The notes beneath the pieces were generated by a model, which ran no database searches, had not been told where the DNA came from, and saw only the letters and a program-made list of their open reading frames with translations. Positions 48,991 through 56,263 of a stretch of DNA of 64,000 nucleotides are shown here, one piece after another. Position numbers and translations under genes: made by a program. The stretch comes from Bryobacter sp. (GTDB lineage: Bacteria > Acidobacteriota > Terriglobia > Bryobacterales > Bryobacteraceae). Numbering within the stretch: the first letter of the stretch is position 1; every line of letters begins with the position of its first letter. Location of the stretch: positions 1-64,000 of the forward strand of contig JALHNH010000012.1 in assembly GCA_022843625.1 (NCBI GenBank), read 5' to 3'.

Positions 48991-51900
48991 AACTGCACCT
49001 TCAGTGCCAGTTGCAAGGATCGCGGTCCGCCTACCTGGAAGAGCGGATTCAACCCACCGAGGCCGGTGCTGAGAATCTGTGTAGACCGGCCAAAGTTTGT
49101 GTTGGTAAGAATCCCGATTGGGTTCGCAAAATTCGGCGTGTTGAAGAGATTGAATGCATCGGCGCGGAAGTCCAAATTCAAGCCCTCGGTAAGGCGAAAA
49201 CGACGTCGAAGCGCGAGGTCGACTTGCTGCAAGCCGAAGCCTCGTAGCACTCCTCGCCCAAGCGTGCCCTGCCGGGCCTGCGCCAGCGGCGTTGCTCCAT
49301 CAAAGGCTGCCGGGTTGAAGCGCTTGCCTCCTGCGAACGCATCGCTATAAAGGTAAAGCGGCACACCAGGAACCACGTCCGGTCGCGCCACATTCGTAAG
49401 GCCCAGCCCCAACGGGTCGCGCCCAGTGACGATACCAACCGGTGACCCTGTCCGCAGACGCACTACGGAATCAAACGCGAAGCCACCCACCATGGCCCGG
49501 GCAAGCCGGTTCGACTTTGGCACCGGAATCTCGTAGCTCGCCGAACCTGTGAAGGTGTGGGCGAAATCGAAAGACGATGGCCCACGGTCGGATGCCGCTC
49601 CCAGGCGCGAAACGGGCGCCTGCAAATTGGAGATCGATTCATCAGAAGCCGTGTCCAAAGACTTGGACCACGTATAGGAAAGCAGCGCTTGAAGCCCTTG
49701 TGTCATCCGCCGCTTAAACTGCATCTGCAGCGAGTTGTAGTCTGAGTAGCCTTCGTTGTTCACATAGTCGATGCGTGTGAAGCTTGCGTTCTGCAACACT
49801 TGCGGGCGCAAACTCTCCACGCGTGCCAGCCGCCGCGCGGCAGCACCAACGTAGGACGCCGAAATCGAATTCGCATTCCCCAGCGGTTGCTCGATTGCCA
49901 CGCTGAACTGCAATGTATATGGCAGCTTGTAGTCTTCGGCATATGCGAAGAGCCTCGGGTAGGGCGGATTCGTATTCAGAGGAAGCGCTTCGGCATTCAG
50001 GATCGGATCGTTGATCGAGGCGTTCGTTACGATGCGATTGCGTGAGTACGGATAGTTGCTCGGCGTAAAGGCCGTGCCCGTAAAGGCGTACCCAAGGTCA
50101 TAAAACACGCCAAAGCCGCCACGCACCACGGTGCCGCGATTGCGGAAGGGCTGATAGGCAACGCCCAGCCGCGGTGCGAAATTGCCATACGTCGTTGGAT
50201 AGAGCTTAGACCCCGCTGCTGCCAATTTCGCTGTCTGCGGATTCCTAAGGCCAGTCACCGTAAGCGGCAAATTGCCATTGCCCTCTGATGGCGCAGGATT
50301 CAGTTCCCAACGCATACCGTAGGTAAGCGTCAGGCGCGGAGCAATCCTCCACGCATCCTGAAAAAACACGGAGCTGTTGTCATAGCGTGGCTCAAGAAAG
50401 GTATCCACCTGCCGCACCTCTGTTGTCGGAATAATGCCCGTTACCAACTGCGTAATCGTGGGCACAGTCAGCACCTTCGAATAGAGCCGTCCACCAATCG
50501 AGGGAGCAAGCCTCCGGTAGTCAAAGCCAAACTTCAGCGAGTGTCTGCCGGTATTCCAGCTCAACGTATCGACGATGTTGTACTGGTTCTGCGTGTTCGC
50601 ACTAAAGGTGCCAGGGCTGATCGTGTTCTCATCGTTCGCTCCAATCGTCAGATAGAACAGCGAGGTTTCCGGTTTGGCAAAGGCAGGGAAGACCAGACTA
50701 TCCGGCAGCAACTTCGCCCCGCCAAAAGTGTCCTGCTTGTAGATCTGGGCGGCATACGATTGGCTGTAGTTGAAACGCAAATCGTTGTTGATCGCCGCGC
50801 TCAATACCATCGTCGTGCCAAGTGTCAGGGTCTTGGTTCTGCCCGGCAACGTTGCGACATAGCTTGGCGTGGCAAAGCGGCCACGCTCGCGGCTCTCTGA
50901 CGGCGCATAGTTGTAGCGGCCAAAGAGTGTGATCTTCGATGAGAGACTGTGATCGATCCGAAAGCTGGTCGCATCGAGGTTTGAGGGGTTTGAGAAGCTC
51001 GTCACATAGGGCGTCTCATTCGGCAAGCCAGGAATCGGATCTGCGATGGGCAAGGGATAAGCTTCAAGCAAGCTCTTCACTAGCCCTGTTGCATTCGCCC
51101 GTGCTGCCAGCGACGGCACTCGTGATGGCACTGAAATCACCGGCTGGATCAGCCGCAACCCTTCATAAGAAACAAAGAAGAAGGTCTTGTTGCGCCCATC
51201 GTAAACCTTGGGAATCAGCACAGGCCCACCCGTCGTGAAGCCAAAGTCATTCTGCCGCAGGGCAGGGCGCTTGAGCCCGTTGAAATTGCCAAACCAGCTG
51301 TTCGCGTCAAACTTGTCGTTCCGCAGATAGTCGAAGAAAGAACCATGCAGACGATTCGTCCCGGACCGCGTAACGATCGCAACCTGCGCCCCAGGCTGCC
51401 GTCCGTACTCTGGAGCATAGGTTGAGGTTTGAATCGTAAACTCCTGCACTGCGTCGACTGAAGCAAGCGCACTCGTGCTGCCCTGAGCAGAAAACGAAGG
51501 CACACCACCACCGGCGCCTTCATAGGGCGTAGTGGCAAAGGGCAAGCCGAAATTGGCACCCACTCCGTCTACGGTGAAGTAGTTCGTACCGGTGCGCTGG
51601 CCGTTTACTGAAAACTGTCCGGCGTCAACAAGGCCAGACGGGGCCAGTACAACCCCGGGCGACAAATTGATCAGGGTCTGAAAGCTGCGTCCATTGAGGG
51701 GCTGGTTCTCAATGAAGCGCTGATCCACCACCGTGGCCACCGCCGGGGATTCGCTCACCAGCGGAGCATCTCCGGTTACCGTCACCGTCTCGTCCTGGCT
51801 TGCCACTTTCAACTTCACTTGCAATGACCGTTGGTCGTTCGCGTTCATGGTGAGCTCAGCAAATCGGGCCTTGGCAAAGCCAGCTTTCTCTACCAGCAAC

Positions 51901-52133
51901 TCGTAAGTACTGGCTGGTAACTGTGCGAAGACATAGCTTCCGTTAGTGTCTGTTGTGATCTGCTTACTCACACCCTTCTTGGGGTCGAGCAGCGTCAGCT
52001 TGGCAGCTCCAACTGCGCGGTCCTGCTCATCGGTAATCACCCCGGACAAAGTTGCGGTAGACGACTGCGCAAATGCAGCAGCCCCAACGATCAAAAGAGC
52101 AACGGCTCTGAATAAAAAATATTGAAACTTCAC
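48987..52133 (-). CDS. Oar-like TonB-dependent receptor of the copper locus
   Basis: A 1048-residue outer-membrane receptor. The signal is followed by a carboxypeptidase-regulatory domain (ATLSGVITDEQDRAVGAAKL), the plug (NQPLNGRSFQTLINLSPGVV, VQEFTIQTSTYAPEYGRQPG) and a beta barrel ending in SLQLALKVQF with C-terminal Phe, the outer-membrane insertion signal. It appears full length. In this operon it may import a metal complex or metallophore, a guess from context. It is translationally coupled to the BNR gene upstream and the DJ-1-like gene downstream through four-base overlaps. Confidence 0.93.
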   Translation of the reverse strand: MKFQYFLFRAVALLIVGAAAFAQSSTATLSGVITDEQDRAVGAAKLTLLDPKKGVSKQITTDTNGSYVFAQLPASTYELLVEKAGFAKARFAELTMNANDQRSLQVKLKVASQDETVTVTGDAPLVSESPAVATVVDQRFIENQPLNGRSFQTLINLSPGVVLAPSGLVDAGQFSVNGQRTGTNYFTVDGVGANFGLPFATTPYEGAGGGVPSFSAQGSTSALASVDAVQEFTIQTSTYAPEYGRQPGAQVAIVTRSGTNRLHGSFFDYLRNDKFDANSWFGNFNGLKRPALRQNDFGFTTGGPVLIPKVYDGRNKTFFFVSYEGLRLIQPVISVPSRVPSLAARANATGLVKSLLEAYPLPIADPIPGLPNETPYVTSFSNPSNLDATSFRIDHSLSSKITLFGRYNYAPSESRERGRFATPSYVATLPGRTKTLTLGTTMVLSAAINNDLRFNYSQSYAAQIYKQDTFGGAKLLPDSLVFPAFAKPETSLFYLTIGANDENTISPGTFSANTQNQYNIVDTLSWNTGRHSLKFGFDYRRLAPSIGGRLYSKVLTVPTITQLVTGIIPTTEVRQVDTFLEPRYDNSSVFFQDAWRIAPRLTLTYGMRWELNPAPSEGNGNLPLTVTGLRNPQTAKLAAAGSKLYPTTYGNFAPRLGVAYQPFRNRGTVVRGGFGVFYDLGYAFTGTAFTPSNYPYSRNRIVTNASINDPILNAEALPLNTNPPYPRLFAYAEDYKLPYTLQFSVAIEQPLGNANSISASYVGAAARRLARVESLRPQVLQNASFTRIDYVNNEGYSDYNSLQMQFKRRMTQGLQALLSYTWSKSLDTASDESISNLQAPVSRLGAASDRGPSSFDFAHTFTGSASYEIPVPKSNRLARAMVGGFAFDSVVRLRTGSPVGIVTGRDPLGLGLTNVARPDVVPGVPLYLYSDAFAGGKRFNPAAFDGATPLAQARQGTLGRGVLRGFGLQQVDLALRRRFRLTEGLNLDFRADAFNLFNTPNFANPIGILTNTNFGRSTQILSTGLGGLNPLFQVGGPRSLQLALKVQF

Positions 52134-53314
52134 TTCGAATCTTTTCCTCTGAATTGGTTTACGTTAAAAGTCACTGCGCGGATGTTGCCATCGCGCCAGG
52201 CCAACAGGATTTGGTCTTTTTGCACGGCCAGCTTGGGAAAGCCCGTCAGTCGCGAGGTGCTGGCCTGGGCTGCGACAACGGATTGTGATGTCTGGCCATC
52301 CAGCGAAACACGCTTGATGCGAATCTCCGCCTTGCCGTCGTCCCCGGTTTTTTCGATCCATGCCACAAGGTAGTTGCTGTCATCCAGCACCACGATGGAA
52401 GCTCTACCGAGCGGCTTGCCGTCATCGATCCGGACTGGTGCCGCAAAATGAGCCCCATTATCCTTAGAGAGCGCTACTTGCACCTTGGGATTTTCATTGG
52501 CCCGGGTGAGCCAAACCACGCTTGCGTTCTTGGCTCGTGTTGCTATGGAGGGGCCGTCTGTGGGGCAACCGTTGATCTTCCATCCGTCGGGATGCAGCGT
52601 CGCAGGTTTGGTCCAGACGCCATCTGCAAAACGGACAATCGCGATGTCCCGAATCTCACCAGGCTGATGATCCCGGTAAGCCGCAATGAAGCCGTCGCGG
52701 GTAGCACCAATCGCGGTCTGGCAGCAGGAACAGGCGTCAGCGTCAATCTCAAGATCTTTCAGCGCTTCCCCCGCAGGCCCAAACGAAACGAATCGCACCG
52801 TCTTGCGATGGCCATCTTCCGGCTTCTGATTCGGCGGCGGTGCCAGGTAAACTGCCCCGGGTGTCTGCGGCAGGAAACTCAGGAAACCCGCGTAATCCTT
52901 GGGCTCCTCAAGACTCATGCCATAAACCTCGCGCCAGGTTTTGGTAGTGGCATCCCGCTTTGCTACCCGGATGCCATACCCAAATTTGCCCTCACCTCCA
53001 TACCGGGTCAGCCAGTGCGCCAGCATCGCGCCATCCGGCAACACAGCAATCGTTGGGTAATCCGCCCAATTGACAAACCAGTTCTTGCCCTGCGCAATCG
53101 TCTCTGGCGTGGACCACCCCTGCCCGTCCCAACGCGAGAAGCGAAATGCATGGCCCTCGGTTCCGAGATAGTCGATGTAAGAAACATAGATCGATCCATC
53201 GGGCCCGGTCACGACATAAGGCATGCCGCTCTCTTTCGATGCAGGCGGGTCGACACGCCTCACTTGCCCAGGCAGCACTGCAGCCATCATGAACAACAGA
53301 AATAAACTTTTCAT
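52130..53314 (-). CDS. Exported BNR-propeller protein with CSCC motif
   Basis: A 394-residue exported protein (signal KSLFLLFMMAAVLPGQ). Sialidase-like propeller blades are recognisable (GPDGSIYVSYIDYL, SKDNGAHFAAPVRID, LLAWRDGNIRAV) but lack a sialidase active site. A striking motif, D193-A-C195-S-C197-C198-Q (EIDADACSCCQTAIG), sits mid-protein. Three nearly adjacent Cys in an exported protein inside this locus suggest a Cu(I) or heme-related site. It overlaps the receptor gene by four bases and follows the CcmH-like gene after three bases. No closer functional assignment is justified. Confidence 0.82.
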   Translation of the reverse strand: MKSLFLLFMMAAVLPGQVRRVDPPASKESGMPYVVTGPDGSIYVSYIDYLGTEGHAFRFSRWDGQGWSTPETIAQGKNWFVNWADYPTIAVLPDGAMLAHWLTRYGGEGKFGYGIRVAKRDATTKTWREVYGMSLEEPKDYAGFLSFLPQTPGAVYLAPPPNQKPEDGHRKTVRFVSFGPAGEALKDLEIDADACSCCQTAIGATRDGFIAAYRDHQPGEIRDIAIVRFADGVWTKPATLHPDGWKINGCPTDGPSIATRAKNASVVWLTRANENPKVQVALSKDNGAHFAAPVRIDDGKPLGRASIVVLDDSNYLVAWIEKTGDDGKAEIRIKRVSLDGQTSQSVVAAQASTSRLTGFPKLAVQKDQILLAWRDGNIRAVTFNVNQFRGKDSK

Positions 53315-53317
53315 CGC

Positions 53318-53773
53318 TTACCACTCCTCTTCCGGTAACTCGGGTAGATTGGCGTGTGCCACCACCGGCTTCTCTCGATGCACAGAGCGCCAAACGATCC
53401 CGCTAAGAGCAGCCAGTCCGCCTGCGGATAACAACCACGGGGTCCAGTTCAGCCACTGCCCCTTAACGCCTTCCGGCATGGCGAGAATTCGTGTGGAATA
53501 TTTCGAAAGAAACGAAGCTTTGATCTGGTCGTCCGTCAAGCCTGAGTCCACCTTCTTGCGAATATCGGCTCGCAACTCATCAGCTGTGGGCGAGGAATGT
53601 ACCAGCAGGTTCTCCCGCCAACAGCATGGGGCGATAAACATCAGGAACAATTTCTCCAGCCTCGGGTCGCCATTGGCGAGATTGGCTAGCGCCGCAGGCA
53701 CTCCCACAGTCATCGCAGCGACAAAGAGAAAACTTCGTCTGCTAGCGTGTTTTGAACATAAGCAACTCATCAT
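53318..53773 (-). CDS. CcmH-like cytochrome c maturation protein with CCW motif
   Basis: A 151-residue protein. An N-terminal twin-Arg hydrophobic segment (ASRRSFLFVAAMTVGVPAA) is followed by a CcmH helical domain (SPTADELRADIRKKVDSGLT, DDQIKASFLSKYSTRIL) and one C-terminal membrane helix (WTPWLLSAGGLAALSGIVW). Normal CcmH has a CxxC that reduces apocytochrome c; here the site reads IAPC50-C51-W, adjacent cysteines. With three c-type heme sites in the MbnH fusion downstream, a dedicated maturation helper is plausible. Strong GGAGG precedes the ATG. It overlaps the Sel1-repeat gene by four bases. Confidence 0.82.
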   Translation of the reverse strand: MMSCLCSKHASRRSFLFVAAMTVGVPAALANLANGDPRLEKLFLMFIAPCCWRENLLVHSSPTADELRADIRKKVDSGLTDDQIKASFLSKYSTRILAMPEGVKGQWLNWTPWLLSAGGLAALSGIVWRSVHREKPVVAHANLPELPEEEW

Positions 53774-54531
53774 TTACCTCCTCTGAACTTCTTGATTTTC
53801 ATCGCCGCAATTTCTTTGGCCTGTCCTACTTGTGCCGGTGTCATCCGCGTGGCCATCTTGTCTCGTAGAGACGCAGCCGCTCTCACTTCAACAGCAGCAA
53901 CATCAAGCCATGCATAGGCCATCACGTAGTCTTGCTTCACGCCCTGGCCGTTGGCATACATCAACGCCAGGTTGTTCTGCGCCACTGGATAACCACTTTC
54001 TGCAGCTTGCTTCGATAGATCGAGTGCTCGCGCGTAGTCGCGCTGGACGCCGCGCCCCTGCAGATACATCGCAGCCAGATTCGTCAACCCCTGCGCATCC
54101 TTCTGCTGGGCTGCCAGCGAATACCACCTCACGGCTTCAGCGTCGTCTTTTGCTACGCCGCTGCCTGTTGCATACATCACCCCAAGGTTGTTCTGCGATT
54201 GTGCGTCGCCCTGTTCTGCAGCCTTGCGGTACCAGCCTGCGGCTTCCTTCAGGTTTTGCTCGATACCCGCGCCGTTCTCAAGCAGATAGGCAAGATTGTA
54301 CTGGGCCGGAATGTGACCTTTCTCTGCAGCCTTGCGGTACTGCTCAGCAGCCTTTTGCATGTCTTTGGCAACACCTGCGCCATCGGCGTATTGAATGCCT
54401 TTTTCAAAATCGAGTTGAGCCTCCCGAACTTTTTGTCCCAGCGTGCCTGCTCTTTGCACTTGTTTTTGAGGCACTCCCGCTAAAGCAATCGCGATTGCAA
54501 AAACAGGGGTGCCCATCATCCTCAACATCAT
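53770..54531 (-). CDS. Exported Sel1-repeat protein
   Basis: A 253-residue protein with a signal peptide (TPVFAIAIALAGVPQKQ). It then has five to six Sel1-like repeats of about 36 residues (DMQKAAEQYRKAAEKGHIPA, NLKEAAGWYRKAAEQGDAQS, DDAEAVRWYSLAAQQKDAQG, DYARALDLSKQAAESGYPVA). Such solenoids bind partner proteins. GAGGG lies six bases before the ATG, and a perfect 16-bp palindrome lies directly upstream of that. The next gene overlaps by four bases. The palindrome and the 58-base gap from the Cys-rich gene suggest a promoter here. The protein is probably a periplasmic scaffold. Confidence 0.88.
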   Translation of the reverse strand: MMLRMMGTPVFAIAIALAGVPQKQVQRAGTLGQKVREAQLDFEKGIQYADGAGVAKDMQKAAEQYRKAAEKGHIPAQYNLAYLLENGAGIEQNLKEAAGWYRKAAEQGDAQSQNNLGVMYATGSGVAKDDAEAVRWYSLAAQQKDAQGLTNLAAMYLQGRGVQRDYARALDLSKQAAESGYPVAQNNLALMYANGQGVKQDYVMAYAWLDVAAVEVRAAASLRDKMATRMTPAQVGQAKEIAAMKIKKFRGGK

Positions 54532-54540
54532 GGATCCCTC

Positions 54541-54556
54541 TTTCTCTTAAGAGAAA
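54541..54556. promoter_or_regulatory. Perfect 16-bp palindrome before the Sel1 gene
   Basis: TTTCTCTTAAGAGAAA reads identically on both strands. It lies 9 bases upstream of the Sel1 gene start codon, immediately ahead of its ribosome site, at the largest gap inside the predicted copper locus. Position and perfect symmetry fit an operator for a dimeric regulator. It does not resemble CueR- or CsoR-type operators I know. Confidence 0.5.
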
Positions 54557-54589
54557 ATGAACTTGTCTGAAAATGTGGGGAGAGGCGAA

Positions 54590-54994
54590 TCAGGCTTGTG
54601 GGGGAGGACGCTCAAAGCATGCACAGGCTTTGGGCTGAGGATAGTGGACTCCATCGGGGATCGATGGAGCAGTTGAAATAGAAACGATCAGACCCTGCGC
54701 TGTGGCGGGTCTGCTGGCAAGTGCAGGCCCGGTAGATGCAATTGTCAGCGGTGTTGAAACACACTTCAGACAGGGCCTTGCACTGATGGCTGCGCCCTGT
54801 TTGCCCGCGCGGCGGCAGCAGGATGTTTTTTTGCCACAGCATCGCATTTTGCACGCGTCTGTAGATGCTTCAAACGTTGCAAGGGCCTGGGCTGCTGTTG
54901 GCCCAAGAAAAGCAAAGCACAGCAATAGGCACGTGAGCAAACGAAGCAACACCGTGCTCAGGCAATCCATCCCGTGGCTGGCCCTGACTTTCAA
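54590..54994 (-). CDS. Small exported Cys-rich protein A
   Basis: A 134-residue protein from TTG 54994; ATG 54970 is a possible shorter start. A long hydrophobic signal (CLSTVLLRLLTCLLLCFAFL) is followed by a mature region with nine Cys, in ACKMRCCGKKTSCCRR, PCLKC and ACACF. Paired cysteines in a basic context resemble metallothionein-like or Cu(I)-binding clusters; I recognise no family. The frame lies between the second Cys-rich gene (62 bases upstream) and the Sel1 gene (58 bases downstream), all on one strand. Copper binding is inferred from composition and place. Confidence 0.6.
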   Translation of the reverse strand: MKVRASHGMDCLSTVLLRLLTCLLLCFAFLGPTAAQALATFEASTDACKMRCCGKKTSCCRRAGKQGAAISARPCLKCVSTPLTIASTGPALASRPATAQGLIVSISTAPSIPDGVHYPQPKACACFERPPPQA

Positions 54995-55056
54995 AATGAA
55001 AATCCCTTTCCCTTCAATACGTCGACCCGGTGATCACCCAGGTCTTGCTGTAGTGC

Positions 55057-55422
55057 TTAGAGGGAAAAGGAAGGAGGGCCGCGCTCTTGTCGCCCATTGC
55101 CCACGAGAGACTGCCGAAGAAAATCTTCGGCAAGAGCGACAGACTCCAAAGCGCGAAATGGCAGCAAGGCCACATCGTTCTCAGCTACAAAGCCACCTGA
55201 GGAGGCAAGCGTAGCCTTGGCTTGTGGATATTGCGCACACGATACAGTGGCAATCTTGAGGCCGCCAGACTGTTGAACCTGACTCTTCATCGCCGCACAA
55301 CGATGTTTGCCATCACGACGGCAACAGGCGGGTAATCTGGCTTCGGCTGGCGCAGCAAGCAGCGGCGAGATCAGGCTGAAACTGATCAGGAGCAGGAGCA
55401 GAGATGCTGGAATGCGCCGCAC
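55057..55422 (-). CDS. Small exported Cys-containing protein B
   Basis: A 121-residue protein from GTG 55422. A Sec signal (RRIPASLLLLLISFSLISPL) is followed by LPACCRRDGKHRCAAMK, a compact C33-C34/C42 plus His40 and Met45 cluster, with Cys62 later (IATVSCAQYP). The ligand set fits a small Cu(I) site; I cannot place it in a named family. TACACT lies six bases before the GTG, suggesting a leaderless transcript start for the whole minus-strand run. The gene is divergent from the DUF4198 gene, with only 52 bases between. Confidence 0.62.
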   Translation of the reverse strand: MRRIPASLLLLLISFSLISPLLAAPAEARLPACCRRDGKHRCAAMKSQVQQSGGLKIATVSCAQYPQAKATLASSGGFVAENDVALLPFRALESVALAEDFLRQSLVGNGRQERGPPSFSL

Positions 55423-55474
55423 TCTTTGAGTGTAGCTCTATTGCCAGCTATCGATCTGAGGGACAATTCAGGAA
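55423..55474. promoter_or_regulatory. Compact divergent promoter region at the head of the copper locus
   Basis: Only 52 bases separate GTG 55422 (minus) and ATG 55475 (plus). A -10-like TACACT lies six bases before the GTG and GACAAT seven bases before the ATG. A short TAGCT/AGCTA inverted repeat (near 55433-55450) sits between them. Both messages could therefore be leaderless and jointly controlled. Confidence 0.4.
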
Positions 55475-56263
55475 ATGATTACTTTTCTCTTAGTCGCTCT
55501 TTCTGCTCATGACCTTTACCTGATGCCTCAAAACTTCGTCGTCAAACCCGGGCAGCAATTGCGAATCGTCTACCAGAACGGAGAAGGCTTCCCCGACGCC
55601 CCGGCAGTCACCAAGCCAGAGCGGCTGCGCAATACTCAGCTGCTTTCAAGAACCGGCACTGTCAAATTCGAAAAGATCGCAGCTGAAGAGAAGTACACAA
55701 CTGCAACCGTAGCCATCCCCGGCACCGGCTCCATGATTCTGACCTCGAACACGGCTCCGAACTCCATTGAATTCTCTGCCAGTGAATTTGAAGCCTACCT
55801 GGCGGAAGAAGGTCTCCAGCACATTATTGCCTGGCGCAAGGCGAACAATGAGTCGGAAAGAAAAGGCAGCGAACGCTACAGCAAGTACGCGAAGTCGATC
55901 CTGCAGTCCTCTGCATCCGACTCCTATTACAAAGAACGAACCGGTCTGCCCATTGAGATCATCCCCGAGAGCAATCCCTATTCGCTCAAGCCAGGTGCCT
56001 CGATGATGGTGCAGGTTCTCTTCAAGGGTGCACCCGCCAAAGATGTTGCGATTGAGTCAGCTTACCTTGAAGCCGGCAAGGCCAAAATCGAAATCGTCGG
56101 CCGTACCGATGCCAAAGGACGTGTGCGGGTCCCGATCAAGGCAATCGGCCCCCATAAGCTGCATGCATTGGTGATGGAGCGTTGCGTCGAACCCAAGGTC
56201 GCCGACTGGGAAAGCTTCTGGGCCAGCCTTACCTTTGAAATTCAACCCAAGTCTGGCAATTAA
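55475..56263 (+). CDS. Exported DUF4198 (NikM-like) protein
   Basis: A 262-residue protein. A short signal (ITFLLVALSAHDLYLMPQNF) puts the conserved His-Asp (AHDLYLMP) at the mature N-terminus, as in DUF4198/NikM proteins linked with cobalt, nickel and copper handling. Beta-sandwich segments follow (VKPGQQLRIVYQNGEGFPDA, IEIIPESNPYSLKPGASMMV, and a TDAKGRVRVPI Ig-like end). His at the new N-terminus may form a copper-brace-like or ATCUN-like site. It is divergent from the Cys-rich genes and convergent with the sulfatase gene, sharing the TTAA at 56260-56263. Confidence 0.85.
   Translation: MITFLLVALSAHDLYLMPQNFVVKPGQQLRIVYQNGEGFPDAPAVTKPERLRNTQLLSRTGTVKFEKIAAEEKYTTATVAIPGTGSMILTSNTAPNSIEFSASEFEAYLAEEGLQHIIAWRKANNESERKGSERYSKYAKSILQSSASDSYYKERTGLPIEIIPESNPYSLKPGASMMVQVLFKGAPAKDVAIESAYLEAGKAKIEIVGRTDAKGRVRVPIKAIGPHKLHALVMERCVEPKVADWESFWASLTFEIQPKSGN

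Noticed and set aside
52448..53305. 285-codon open frame on the plus strand
   Set aside because: Antisense to the CSCC propeller gene; no ribosome site or domain.
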